A DNA stretch of 64,000 nt. Source: Cordilura impudica (lineage: Eukaryota; Arthropoda; Insecta; Diptera; Scathophagidae). A program made the translations under genes and the position numbers. Where the stretch lies: the NCBI GenBank assembly GCA_963682025.1, contig OY821519.1, forward strand, positions 159,085,457 through 159,149,456, written 5' to 3'. Shown in pieces: positions 10,464 through 20,313 of this stretch; the stretch's first letter is position 1, and every line of letters begins with the position of its first letter. The notes below the pieces were generated by a model. That model saw only the letters and a program-made list of their open reading frames with translations. It did not search any database and had not been told where the DNA came from.

Positions 10464-12156
10464 AAAACATACTTATTCGCTAGAAGAAAGAAGATCCAAT
10501 TATGAAAAAGTTCGAAACGTAATTTTTAATGAAGCTGTCACCATCAGAAGGCCAATATCCAACAGGATCAAAAAGTTGAGAGCCAAATTTGCTGCTAGAA
10601 GGCATACTAGAAGACTGGTTATTGAGACGATCAAGTCAGTGAATAAAAGCAAGGCAGATCCTCGAGCATATGCAAAAATTTTTATCGGAGATGTACCCAT
10701 TAAAGGTCTTCTCGATACAGGTGCATCTGTTAGTCTTCTAGGTACAGGTTGTAGAGAGCTCATAGAAAGTACAGGAAGTGAAATTGTGCCAATATTTTCG
10801 GTGGTAACAACAGCAGCAGGACAAAAACATAGGTTATTAGGAAAAGTTTTGATAGAAGTTATGTTCGAGAATAAGATAAATGTCATGGAGTTGTATTTGT
10901 GTCCCGAACTAGAACAGGAAGCATACTTAGGCATAGACTTTTGGAGGATTTTCGAATTAGCCCCCGATATCATCGGTGCAGCTGAATTAGATATGGAAAA
11001 ATTGCAGGAAAATTATAAGGTCGAAGATCATAAATCACATCCGCACATTTTGACACGAGAACAACAACAACAATTAGATTCAATTATAAGTATATTTCCA
11101 GCGTTTGAAAAAGTAGGTTTAGGATGCACGTCTTTAGAAAAACATAGTATCAAATTGATAGAAGATGCCGAACCGGTAAAGGATAGGTATTATCCAATTT
11201 CACCTGCAGTACAGGAAATAGTGTATAAAGAAATAGATAGGATGCTAGATTTGAAAGTAATTGAAGAGAGTGAAAGTCCATGGAGTAGTAGAACTACAGT
11301 GGTGCGTAAACCCAACAAAAACAGGTTTTGTCTCGATGCTAGAAAATTGAATAAGGTGACCGTCAAAGATGCATATCCCTTACAAAACATCGATGGCATT
11401 ATAAGTAGAATCGACGAAACATATTACATAAGTAGCGTTGATTTAAAATTTGCTTTTTGGCAGATAGAGCTGGATGCGGAGAGCAAACCGTACACCGCAT
11501 TTACAGTAGCAGGTCGGCCACTCTACCAATTTCGCGTCATGCCTTTCGGGTTATGCAACGCTGCCCAAAGACTTTGTAGATTGATGGACAAAGTAGTTCC
11601 ACAAAAACTGAAGGGCAATGTTTTCGTTTACCTTGACGACCTGTTGATTATATCAGAAACGTTTGAAAAACATTTACAACTCTTAAAAGAAGTAGCTCAA
11701 TGCCTAAAGAAAGCCAATTTAACAATTGGTTTAGAAAAATCACAATTTTGTTTCAAACAATTAAAATATCTTGGTTTTATTGTTGGCGGTGGGATGCTTA
11801 AAACCGATCCCGAAAAAATTCAAGCGATACGAGCTATTAAAATACCGAAGACACCACGTGATGTCCGGAGTTTTTTGGGTACAGCCGGCTGGTATCGTCG
11901 GTTTATTAAGGACTTCGCGACAATCTCAGCTCCACTCACGGATACGCTTAAAAAGACAAAAAAATTTACGATGACACCTGAGGCAATTTCAGCATTCGAG
12001 AATTTAAAAATCGCACTTACATCAGCACCCGTTTTGCGTCATGCTGATTTTTCAAGACGGTTCTGGATACAATGCGATGCGTGTGATTATGGTATTGGTG
12101 CCGTGTTGTATCAAATCAACGACGATAATGATGAACAACCGATCGCCTTCTATTAA
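10464..12156 (+). pseudogene. pol: Pol part 1: protease, reverse transcriptase, start of RNase H
   Basis: The frame is open from about 10464; the first ATG is 10576. Counted from that ATG, the aspartic protease active site is DTGA at residues 47-50 (GLLDTGASVSLLG). Reverse transcriptase follows: the first catalytic Asp is in SSVDLKFAFWQ (~288) and the YLDD box is at 352-355, then FLGTAGWYRRFI in the thumb/connection. RNase H begins with CDACDYGIGAVL. The frame stops at 12156 just after PIAFY, where RNase H should continue. The next frame resumes at 12171, so a short deletion or indel lies at ~12150-12165. RT motifs are otherwise intact. Confidence 0.9.
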
Positions 12157-12857
12157 ATTAAAATTACAGCGTGACCGAGAAAGAGTGCTTGGCAGCAGTT
12201 ATGGCAGTGAAAAAATTTCGTCCTTACGTGGAGATGATGCCATTTACCATAGTGACAGACCACGCAAGCCTTAAATGGCTTATGTCTTTAAAAGATTTGA
12301 GTGGTAGACTAGCACGGTGGTCGCTGCAGTTACAGGCATTTGACTTTGAAATACAACACAGGAAAGGATCTGAAAATATAGTTGCAGATATGCTGTCAAG
12401 GTTACCCGGAGAAGTCAACGCTGAAGAAATCAACATGGAAGATTTGTTTGATTTCGAAACCACTGAATTTGAAAGTGAAGAATATTGCGCCCTTAAAAAC
12501 AACATTAAAGAAAACCAACACCTGTTACCGGATATTAAATTAGAAAACGAATTAGTTTATAAGAAGATGTCTTTCGATAGGGACAACGCAGATGAATGCC
12601 CATGGAAACTTTGGATACCACCTAATATTACACAACCAGTGATAGTGAAAGCTCACTCAACTTTAATATCAGCCCACGGTGGGGTGGCAAAAACCCTAGA
12701 AAAATTAAGACGGTTCTTTTACTGGCCTAAGATGACGGCCCAGGTGAAAATGTTCATAGACAATTGTCAAACATGTAAGGAGAATATCCACGATCAAAAC
12801 ATGGAAACTGTTATATCTTTATTGTGGTCGATCATTTTTCAAAATTTACCTTTTTAA
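12157..12857 (+). pseudogene. pol: Pol part 2: RNase H remainder and integrase zinc-binding domain
   Basis: Different frame from part 1 (readable from ~12162; first usual start codon 12171). RNase H continues with TEKECLAAV, TDHASLKWLM and a final ADMLSRLPG. The integrase N-terminal HHCC domain follows: H in HGGVAKTLEKLRRFFYWPKM and the CQTC pair. The frame ends at 12857 shortly after CQTCKENIH, and the sequence jumps to a point past the start of the integrase core. About 40 residues, including the conserved D-F-x-G-P segment with the first catalytic Asp, are missing. Confidence 0.88.
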
Positions 12858-13588
12858 AAGCGATGAAAGAGGCAACTACTCACAATGTAAATGAATTTTT
12901 GGTTCGAGAAATTTTTCATAAATTCGGAGTCCCTGAAATAATACACAGCGACAATGGTTCACAGTTTGTTGCAAAAAGTTTTGAGAATCTATTAAAAACT
13001 TATAAAATCCAACATTTAAAAACGGCAGTGTATTCGCCTCAATCAAATGCGTCTGAACGCGTGAATCAGTCGGTGTTAGCAGCGATTAGAGCATATCTGG
13101 ACCAAGACCATAGAGATTGGGACTTGTACTTATCAGAAATTGAATGTGCGCTTAGAAATTCCGTACACACCGCGACTGGGGTTACACCATTTTTTGCACT
13201 TTTTGGTTTTCACATGTATACCAGCGGTGCCGATTATAAATTGGGTAGAAAATTACAGTCGTTAACCGATCATGAAGTATTAAATTTAAAGCCACAGGAT
13301 AAATTAGAGATGATACGAAAAAAGATTAAAGAAAATATGACAAAAGCTTACGAAAAGAGTGCCGAAAGATACAACAAGCGAGCAAGGGTTGTTACATTTA
13401 CCCCAGGCCAAGAAGTTTACCGCAGAAACATGATATCGAGTAATTTTGAAAAAAATATAAACGCAAAATTTTGCAAAAAGTTTTTGAAATGTAGAGTGGT
13501 CCGACCTGTAGGTAACAACATGTATGAGTTAGAAACGCTACAGGGAAAAACAATAGGCATTTATCACATCAAAGATATAAAAGTTTAA
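12824..13588 (+). pseudogene. pol: Pol part 3: integrase core (deleted N-side) and C-terminal domain
   Basis: The third frame opens at VDHFSKFTFLKA. It keeps the second catalytic Asp (HSDNGSQF) and the Glu region (SPQSNASERVNQ). A C-terminal GPY/F-like domain ends with YELETLQGKTIGIYHIKDIK. The first catalytic Asp is absent because of the deletion at the 5' side (~12800-12825). The closing motif resembles the separate integrase fragment at 45571-45876, suggesting related lineages. No reading frame for an envelope follows. Confidence 0.88.
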
Positions 13589-16500
13589 ATTGGCTATGAA
13601 GATTACGATATTTAGAAAGTTAAGTTTACTTAATGAAAATGTGCAATATTAGGATATAAGAAACTTTTAATTATTTTGGAGATTTTTACAATCTAGAATG
13701 TAATTATACTTTTTCGTGTATGTCCTAATATGTAATAAAGCAATCTTATAGTGCAATTTAAATTTAAAAATCTGTGATAAAAATATGCGACTGTAGAACC
13801 TGACATAAAGACCTAGTAATACATAATTATACCACCAATTATACTTACCTTATGATAACAGTATCCGTAAACCATCTCTCGTGCAATTAGTTTTAGGAAG
13901 AAAATGACCAAATTAGTGATGTGAAATTTTTACTTGTAATTGTGATGTCCAGTTTTTTTTTGGTTGAGGTTTAGTGCAATAATAGGATAAGATTCTTGTC
14001 CTGTGTTGTCCAGTTTTTTTTAGAAAAATATGGTCCGGAAAACCTGGGAAAGAAATAAAGGTGACACAAAGTAAAATTTTTTAGGTTATAGTAAAGTGTA
14101 GATTACTTCCCGTAAAACTGATGTATAGAGAGCTAACATCATAAGGATCTTTATGGGATCTCTAAATCTTTTATAAATAAAAGTATTGTAGAGATTAGTC
14201 CATCGGATAATGAACGGCGAAGATGATCCAGTAGGAGTGTAGAGGCGTTACCCGAATTAGCAGAAGAGCTGAAATTATTTTGAGATTTAGAATGTAAGAA
14301 TTAATGTGAAGAGAAAAGTGGTTTGGCCTCAAAAGTCTTTTGTAGGCGTTCGTTTAATCAGCACATTTTAGTGCCCAATTGGTCAGGAACCAATTACAAG
14401 AAAAACAAATAATTATAATAAATATTGGATTAGCTAGGGGGTGCCACTATGCTTTTTCTTACCTGGGAAAAATGCAAAAGTCGGTTGCTGTTCATTGATG
14501 GTTCTGATAAGGATTCCGGTATAGAGTAAGATGTGATGGTATAGGTGTATAATGAGGTAGCTGAAAAGAGAAAATATGGATGAGACTCTGTGTCAGGGTG
14601 TGGGAGTTCCCCACGTTTTAGAACTGTAACTTACCTGGTGCTAAGTTTTTGCCCGGCTAACTCAGGTAGAACGCGAAGCTCGTGGTCTCGGGGTGTGAGA
14701 GTTCCCCACGTCGAGCGGCTGGTCATAGCAGCTAAAGTAACCCGCACACCGTTCCATTCGAGTGGAACCCAAATAAACCGGGGTTTTGTTGCGGTGGGAT
14801 AGGCACGCAAAATTTTTCTAAGTCAATGACAAAGAAAAATTTTGCGTGGCGGAACCTTAAGGAAGAGCCGCGAAGGGTTTCCGGGAGTGCTTTGTCCACC
14901 CATGGATCGGGCGAAAAAACCAGTCCCTCTGTCAATGATAAGGGAGTGGATGTTCCGCCCAAGGATCGGGCGAAACCTCCAGTCCCAAACACGTTTTAGC
15001 TGTTTTTTTTTGGTGTTAGTATTTTTTTTTTAGTATTGTTTTTTTTTTTGTTAGTTTTTGGTTAGTTTTTTTTTTGTTTTTTTTTTATTTTTCTGTTGGC
15101 CCTAACTGTTCAAGGAGGGGGTTCCTAACACTTGTCTGGAGCGAAGCTACTCCTACCCCATGTCCTGGTTCTTATAAATTTAATTTTTGGTGGGTAAACC
15201 TGGATTATGCGGCAGAGCGACACTGCAGTTTACCCCATCATGCTCATTTTTGGGTTTAAACCTGAAAATAGAGAGAAGGAAAATTAGTGAAAAAGTGTAA
15301 AAAAAAATATTGGGACGATACGTTGCCTTGTGTTAAATACTTACCTGAAACGTTGATCCAATGATTTGGCCCAGAATGAAGGTAAATCTGCAAGGAAATA
15401 GAAAAAAAATTAAATGCATTAATGCGTTGATTTACACATATGTATGTATGTAGGTGATAATATGTGGGAGATAATAAAGCTGAAAATAGAAGAGACAGAA
15501 CATTAGTAAAATAAAAGAGGCTACAACCTTTGTTGTATCCGATATAAAATACTTACCCGGAATGTAGTCATCCTGTCCAAAGTCCAAAGAAGTGCATCGG
15601 AAAACCTGAAAAGGAAAAAAAGAGAATGTAAATACAAATGAAAAATTTATACTTACAATATGTATGTGGTGTAATTTTATCAATGACAGAAAAATGTAGT
15701 TGCCAGTGTGTATTGAATAGCACGGCGAACTGATATTATAATTGGCAACGCGAGGAAAATGTGTAAGACCATAGGGTATTGTAGTAAATAAAACAAAAAA
15801 AAAAGGTAAACAAAGTTAGTAGTAAAATCGTAGCGGATAATTTGAAAAATATTAAAATAATGTAAAGTGAATGAACCTACAAGTTTTTATGCTCGCCTGG
15901 TATTGTACAGGATAGTTTGGTGTGGAAAAGGGAGGATTTGGACATGTGGAATGAAGTGAAAAGGAAGATATTTATTTTCTTTGGTTATCAAAAAGGAAGG
16001 TTCTAGATAACATGCAGAAAATATAGTGTCAAGGAAAGAAAAATTCAAAAGACGAAGAAATATAAGTTATATGGAGCCAAATTAATTTACAAAATAAAAG
16101 ATGGAGTTTTGGCGGGGATGTTAACAAAAGATAGGATGATATAGAAAATAAAAGATGGAGATTGTGGCGCTAAAGTAAGAATATATAATGTATAAAAAAA
16201 AGTAACGTTGAAGTATATAGTATCTGGAATAATGGAAAAAACAGCAACTTAGAAAAAGCGAAGTCGATGCAGGGATAAATTAATAAGAGTCAGAAGTTAT
16301 ATGTTGACTGAAGAAGTCAAACGTATATTGTGCATAGTCAAATTTGTAAGGCGAAGTTTATTACTTGTGTATAGTCTAGTGTGAAGGCTCGGTTGTTGAG
16401 ATTTAAATAATCAAGAGTGAAAATAAACAGTGAAAAAAAAATTTTAAAAGTAAGTGTAGTGGAGGTTATACCGTAAATAGTGAATATAGGAGAATATGTC

Positions 16501-17129
16501 TTTGATGTTACAGACCTGGCGGTGACCCCAAAATATTATTCGAAAGAGGGCAACGGAGAAAAATAAGAACGACAGCGAGTGGAGTAGGTGCTGAGTGTTC
16601 CGGTGTTCCCGAATCCTCCAGAGAAGTGTGGTAATCCCGTGGATAGTCAGGTACTCTGCTATTGTATTGTAATTTTTGTTACGTGTATAGTTGAACAACC
16701 AAAAAGATCAAAAAAGTCACATAGAGCAACAACACTGCTATCAGGGTGTAAAACCAAGCTAGAACATAGTTGTGTATCAAGAGAACTATGTAAAAATATT
16801 TGAAAACGAAATTAAGTTTGACTAATTTGTAAAAGTTCTGGATTGAAATTGCACATATATGAAAACAAATCTGTGAAAAGAATATAAAAGAGCTGAATGT
16901 GAAGTTTACAAGTAAAATCTTTTAATGGTATAAAAATGTTAAAATAAAGTAAAAAAAAAAAATACACATATATATACATACATATATAGACTAAGAATAA
17001 ATATATAGAAAGTTTAAGTAAGGTTAAAATTATATAAAAAATAAAATAAAAACAAGTGAGGTAGTGAGTCATGTGTATTCCCATGTTAACGGCAAAAATC
17101 TGAAAAAAATAAATCTTTAATTGAAATTC
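13589..17129 (+). other. Long non-coding 3' region of the gypsy element
   Basis: 3.5 kb between pol and the 3' LTR. No frame with recognisable domains on either strand. Notable contents: a locally GC-richer block (14590-15260) with two copies of a g(a/g)gagttccccacgt motif (~14606, ~14699) and two of ggatcgggcgaaa (~14904, ~14962); a perfect inverted repeat (14804-14848); and several (a/t)cttacc(t/c)g motifs (13846, 14460, 14629, 15341, 15553), which on the minus strand are splice-donor-like. Confidence 0.5.
14804..14848. other. Perfect 16-bp stem inverted repeat
   Basis: Arms 14804-14819 and 14833-14848 are exact reverse complements (CACGCAAAATTTTTCT and its complement), with a 13-nt spacer. 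It lies in the GC-richer block of the gypsy 3' region. No T-tract or known terminator context. An RNA hairpin or foldback remnant is possible. Confidence 0.8.
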
Positions 17130-18134
17130 TGTTAAATTGGAAAAAAAAAAATCAAAATTTTATACTTACTTGAACACCAGAAGTTAGGGTTCACATCAAC
17201 TCGGTTGGTTGTAAAATAAATATCTGGGTAGTGCCAGAAGTAATTCATCATCTTAGGGAGCTCCTTCAGATAGATATTTAGGTAGTTTGTGCGTTCCATA
17301 TTTGGCAGTTATAGGAGATTTGAGCCCTAGGGAGTGAAGAGTGTTGAAAAATTTTAAAGTTAAAAGTAAAAGTGAAGTAAAAATGATCATGTATTAATGA
17401 TCAGATTTTTGCTAGTTGATAGGAAACTAGGGTAAATATAAGAAAAAAAAAAAGGAAAGATTAAATAAGTTTTGTATGGTAATATATATAAATATGAAAT
17501 TGTATTAATAACTATTTATGTATGAAAGTTTCATGAACATTTCTATATCGAAGAGAGAGTGTATTTAAAGGAAGCGTAAGTTAAGGGTGTATTATATTTA
17601 ATAAAAATTTGTTTTGCAATTTTTTTTAGGATTATGTAAGTGAATTGAGGTTAAGAAATAATATTGTTAGGTTTAAGTTTATATTGGGAAAAAAAAATAT
17701 AATAATGTTAATTAAATGAAAGTTGAATATTAAATAATGTTGGCTTAATTGTTCAAAGGGTTAAAGGTAATAATGGTAAGTTAAAGGAGGGAAGGTCAAG
17801 TGGTGTCAGGGGTCGAAAATGAACATGTTTGTGGAGTTATTTCGATCAAGGTTGGGTGGGCAAATCGAGGAGCATAACATCTGTCTCCGTATTGTCTTGT
17901 GGTATGGTGTGGTTTGTTGTTAATGAGTATTTAGGTTGGTTTCAGTTTAATATTGTCTTTTTTTTTAATTTTGTGTACGTTCACGCGCCTGGTGAGAGGG
18001 TTGGGACCTTCCTGAGAATATATACGAGCTAGTCGGAATCCTCATCAGTGCGAACGGTTTGTAACAAGGTGACACCCGGTGGTATGTGTAATCTCAACAT
18101 AAGTGGTGTCCAACCGTACTAGTGCTTCGTAACA
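17130..18134 (+). repeat. 3' LTR of the gypsy element
   Basis: Starts TGTTAAATTGG at 17130 and ends CTTCGTAACA at 18134, giving terminal TGTTA/TAACA. From 17147 it matches the 5' LTR. No clear polypurine tract precedes it (only gaaaaaaataaatc at 17102). It carries the same TATA box (18019) and ATCAGT initiator (18044). The 67-codon frame at 17829-18032 repeats the one in the 5' LTR. Confidence 0.88.
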
Positions 18135-18559
18135 AATTTATCTTATTTTTTTAATCGTGGCGACAGCTTTTTTTCACTGCCCAAAAATATGGCAAATTGC
18201 GCGATTTACTCTTCTATTTTTACATAATTTGAATGAGATAGTAGGCTATCTGAATTTAAAAATGTTATGGGGAAATATACCAACATTTTATATATATTTT
18301 TTTAAAACGTTTTTTTCTTTTGGAAATTTCGAAAATTTTGATATTCTGTTCTTGAAAATTTATAAAATAAAATGGAAATGAATAAATTGGTGCAACTTTA
18401 GTTTGTTTGGGTGCCAAGAAGAGGGTAAAGTTACTCGAGAAGTGATAACCCACTTGGTAAATAACAAAGTTATACACTAGTCAATATCTAAACTTTGGGG
18501 GTCCATAGCTCGGAAAAAAGCCCCTACCAAAAAAAAATTAAAAGAATTGGGGCATCGCC

Positions 18560-19078
18560 CCTAAACTAGACTTGTTCCCCCAAATTTAGCAAAAAAAACA
18601 TTTAATCCAATTGGGGCCAGGGAAAACCTGTTTCAAAGTGATTATGGGATCAGCTTACAATACAATTAAATAAGTTTGACCCTCCAGTTAAAGAAGAAAA
18701 AATTTTAAGGAAAGGTACAATTATTTTGAGAAGTTTTTTAAGTGTTCCAATTATACGTACATAGATACATTTTTATTGGTTTATGCCGACCAAAAACACC
18801 ATGTCAAGAAAAAGCTATCGTTCAATAAGGAATTTAAAAAGAGTACTGGAGGTGTACCATACGAGGAAAAGTTATTAACATGTGCTGAAGAACAAATTCT
18901 TCAGGCTGTCGGTATAGGAGTTTCTGTTGATGGTCTTTCATCGAACAAATCTTTTGGTTCTTCTAAAACCGCGGAACAAATTTGTGATGATGATATCGAA
19001 AAAGCTTTAAGTGATATGGCAGATGAGGAAGACGACGAAAATATAAATGAACCTGAAGCAGTAGAGAAGGAACCCATT
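18560..19078 (+). pseudogene. Myb/SANT (zeste-like) protein of PIF/Harbinger element A, two exons
   Basis: PIF/Harbinger transposons usually carry a Myb/SANT-like DNA-binding protein beside the transposase; this is such a gene, decayed. Exon 1 (~18560-18714) shows the SANT motifs PNLAKK, WDQLT and DPPVKEEK in shifted frames with stops. A 64-bp intron (18715-18778) begins GT, but its acceptor is mutated from AG to TG. Exon 2 (from 18779) reads VYADQKHHVKKKL...STGGVPYEE, then an acidic stretch (MADEEDDENINEP). It aligns by eye with the minus-strand gene at 28370-29185, including the intron position just before V(Y/W). It is cut at 19079 by a repeat; the coiled-coil end appears to be at 23090-23343. 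Confidence 0.6.
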
Positions 19079-19558
19079 CAGCCCTGTTCTAGAAACGTTA
19101 TTTGAATAAGAATTTAAAATAAAATTGAAATTTTTGGTTTCTTTAAAACACAAATTTTATATTTTGGAAGTATTTTTCGAAATAATTTTTTTATTGTCAT
19201 ATGACATGAAACATATGGTTTAGGTTCAGAACCATATGTTATTTAGAAACCGAGGTGCCATATGGTTCTTTAATCAGTTTCACAAAAAAAACCTTAAATA
19301 ATTTTTGCATGTTTTTCCTTAAGTTTATAAAAAAAGTAAATAAAAAATATTTTCTTTTAAAATAAAATTTTTTTTTTGTTCTTCAATTTCATTCAATTAA
19401 GAATGACTTCAATTTTTGAAATAAGTTAGGCATCACCAAATAACATTCAACATTCAAATAAATTGGAATTGACTGGCATCACCTCTATTTCGAACATAAA
19501 CAAAGTTGTGGCAGTCAGATGCCAAAAAAAAATATATATGTGATTTGAGTGAAATATA
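19079..19558. repeat. Direct repeat unit 1 (cagccctgttct family)
   Basis: Starts cagccctgttct and ends gtgatttgagtgaaatata. The whole unit recurs at 19559. It contains aaccatatg/catatggtt in both orientations (19210-19265), giving local dyads. It interrupts the Myb-like gene at 19079. Confidence 0.8.
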
Positions 19559-20197
19559 CAGCCCTGTTCTTGAAACGTTGTTATTTGAATAAGAATGAAT
19601 TTAAAATAACATGAAATTTAAATTTTGGGTTTCTTGAAAACACAAATTTTATATTTTCCAAGTATCTTTGAAATCAGTATTTTTATTTTTATTGTCATAT
19701 AACAAAAATTAAAATATTTCATTAAAATATATAAACTTAGAAGGATACATGTTGTATCCTTTGCAGCTATTTACTTAAATAAAAATTTTTGAAAATTCTT
19801 AAATTTTTTGTTTGTTTTATTTGTACTTTTTTATTTATTTCATGTAAACATACATATGTTTGAGTTAAGAACCATATGTTATCTAGGAACCGAGGTGCCA
19901 TATGGTTCTTTAGTCAGTTTCACAAAAAAATGTTAAGTAATTTTTGCATGTTTTTTCTTAAGTATAGAAAAAGTTGAAAGAAAAATATTTTCTTTTAAAT
20001 TAACAAATTATTTGTTCAATTGTTTTTGTTCTTTAATTTCACTCAATTAAAAATGACTTTTCTATTTTGAAAAACTTAGGCATCACCAAAAAAAAAGTTC
20101 GATATTCAAATAAATTGGATTTGACTGTTTCGAACATAAATAAAATTGTGGTTGACATATACAAAAAAATAAAATCTGTGATTTGAGTGAAATATTT
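19559..20197. repeat. Direct repeat unit 2 with ~150-bp internal insertion
   Basis: Same start and end motifs as unit 1 in the same order, with about 150 extra bases at ~19700-19860 (including ggatacatgttgtatcc, an inverted repeat) and scattered substitutions. Head-to-tail arrangement with no spacer. Confidence 0.8.
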
Positions 20198-20313
20198 TTT
20201 TAAATTCCTTTATTTGTAATAATGAGTGCATAAAGAATCTATGTTATAATTGAAAAAATTATAATGAAAAATATATTGGGCAAATAGTTTTAATTATACA
20301 TAGTTATAGAACA

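Larger units (their letters stand above)
6592..18134 (+). mobile_element. Ty3/gypsy LTR retrotransposon, ~11.5 kb, coding-defective
   Basis: Two ~1-kb direct repeats (6592-7595 and 17130-18134) bracket, in order, a primer-binding site, a leader ORF, gag, and a pol with protease, reverse transcriptase, RNase H and integrase. RT-RNaseH preceding integrase is the Ty3/gypsy order. The LTR right end is TAACA, and the 3' LTR begins TGTTA at 17130. The 5' copy lacks the first ~17 bp and joins repeat A2 directly, so no target duplication can be read. Pol is broken at two or more places and integrase has lost an active-site segment, so this copy is dead. The 3.5 kb after pol has no env-like frame. Confidence 0.92.

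Noticed and set aside
14590..15033. rRNA or structural RNA gene suggested by higher GC content
   Set aside because: No recognisable rRNA, snRNA or tRNA motifs; it lies within the retrotransposon's 3' region.
13589..17129. Envelope gene of the large gypsy element
   Set aside because: No frame longer than ~90 codons and no signal peptide, furin site or membrane-anchor pattern on the plus strand.
18776..19105. Host zeste/Myb transcription factor gene
   Set aside because: Stops in exon 1, a mutated splice acceptor and truncation by a repeat; a HARBI1-like transposase lies downstream.
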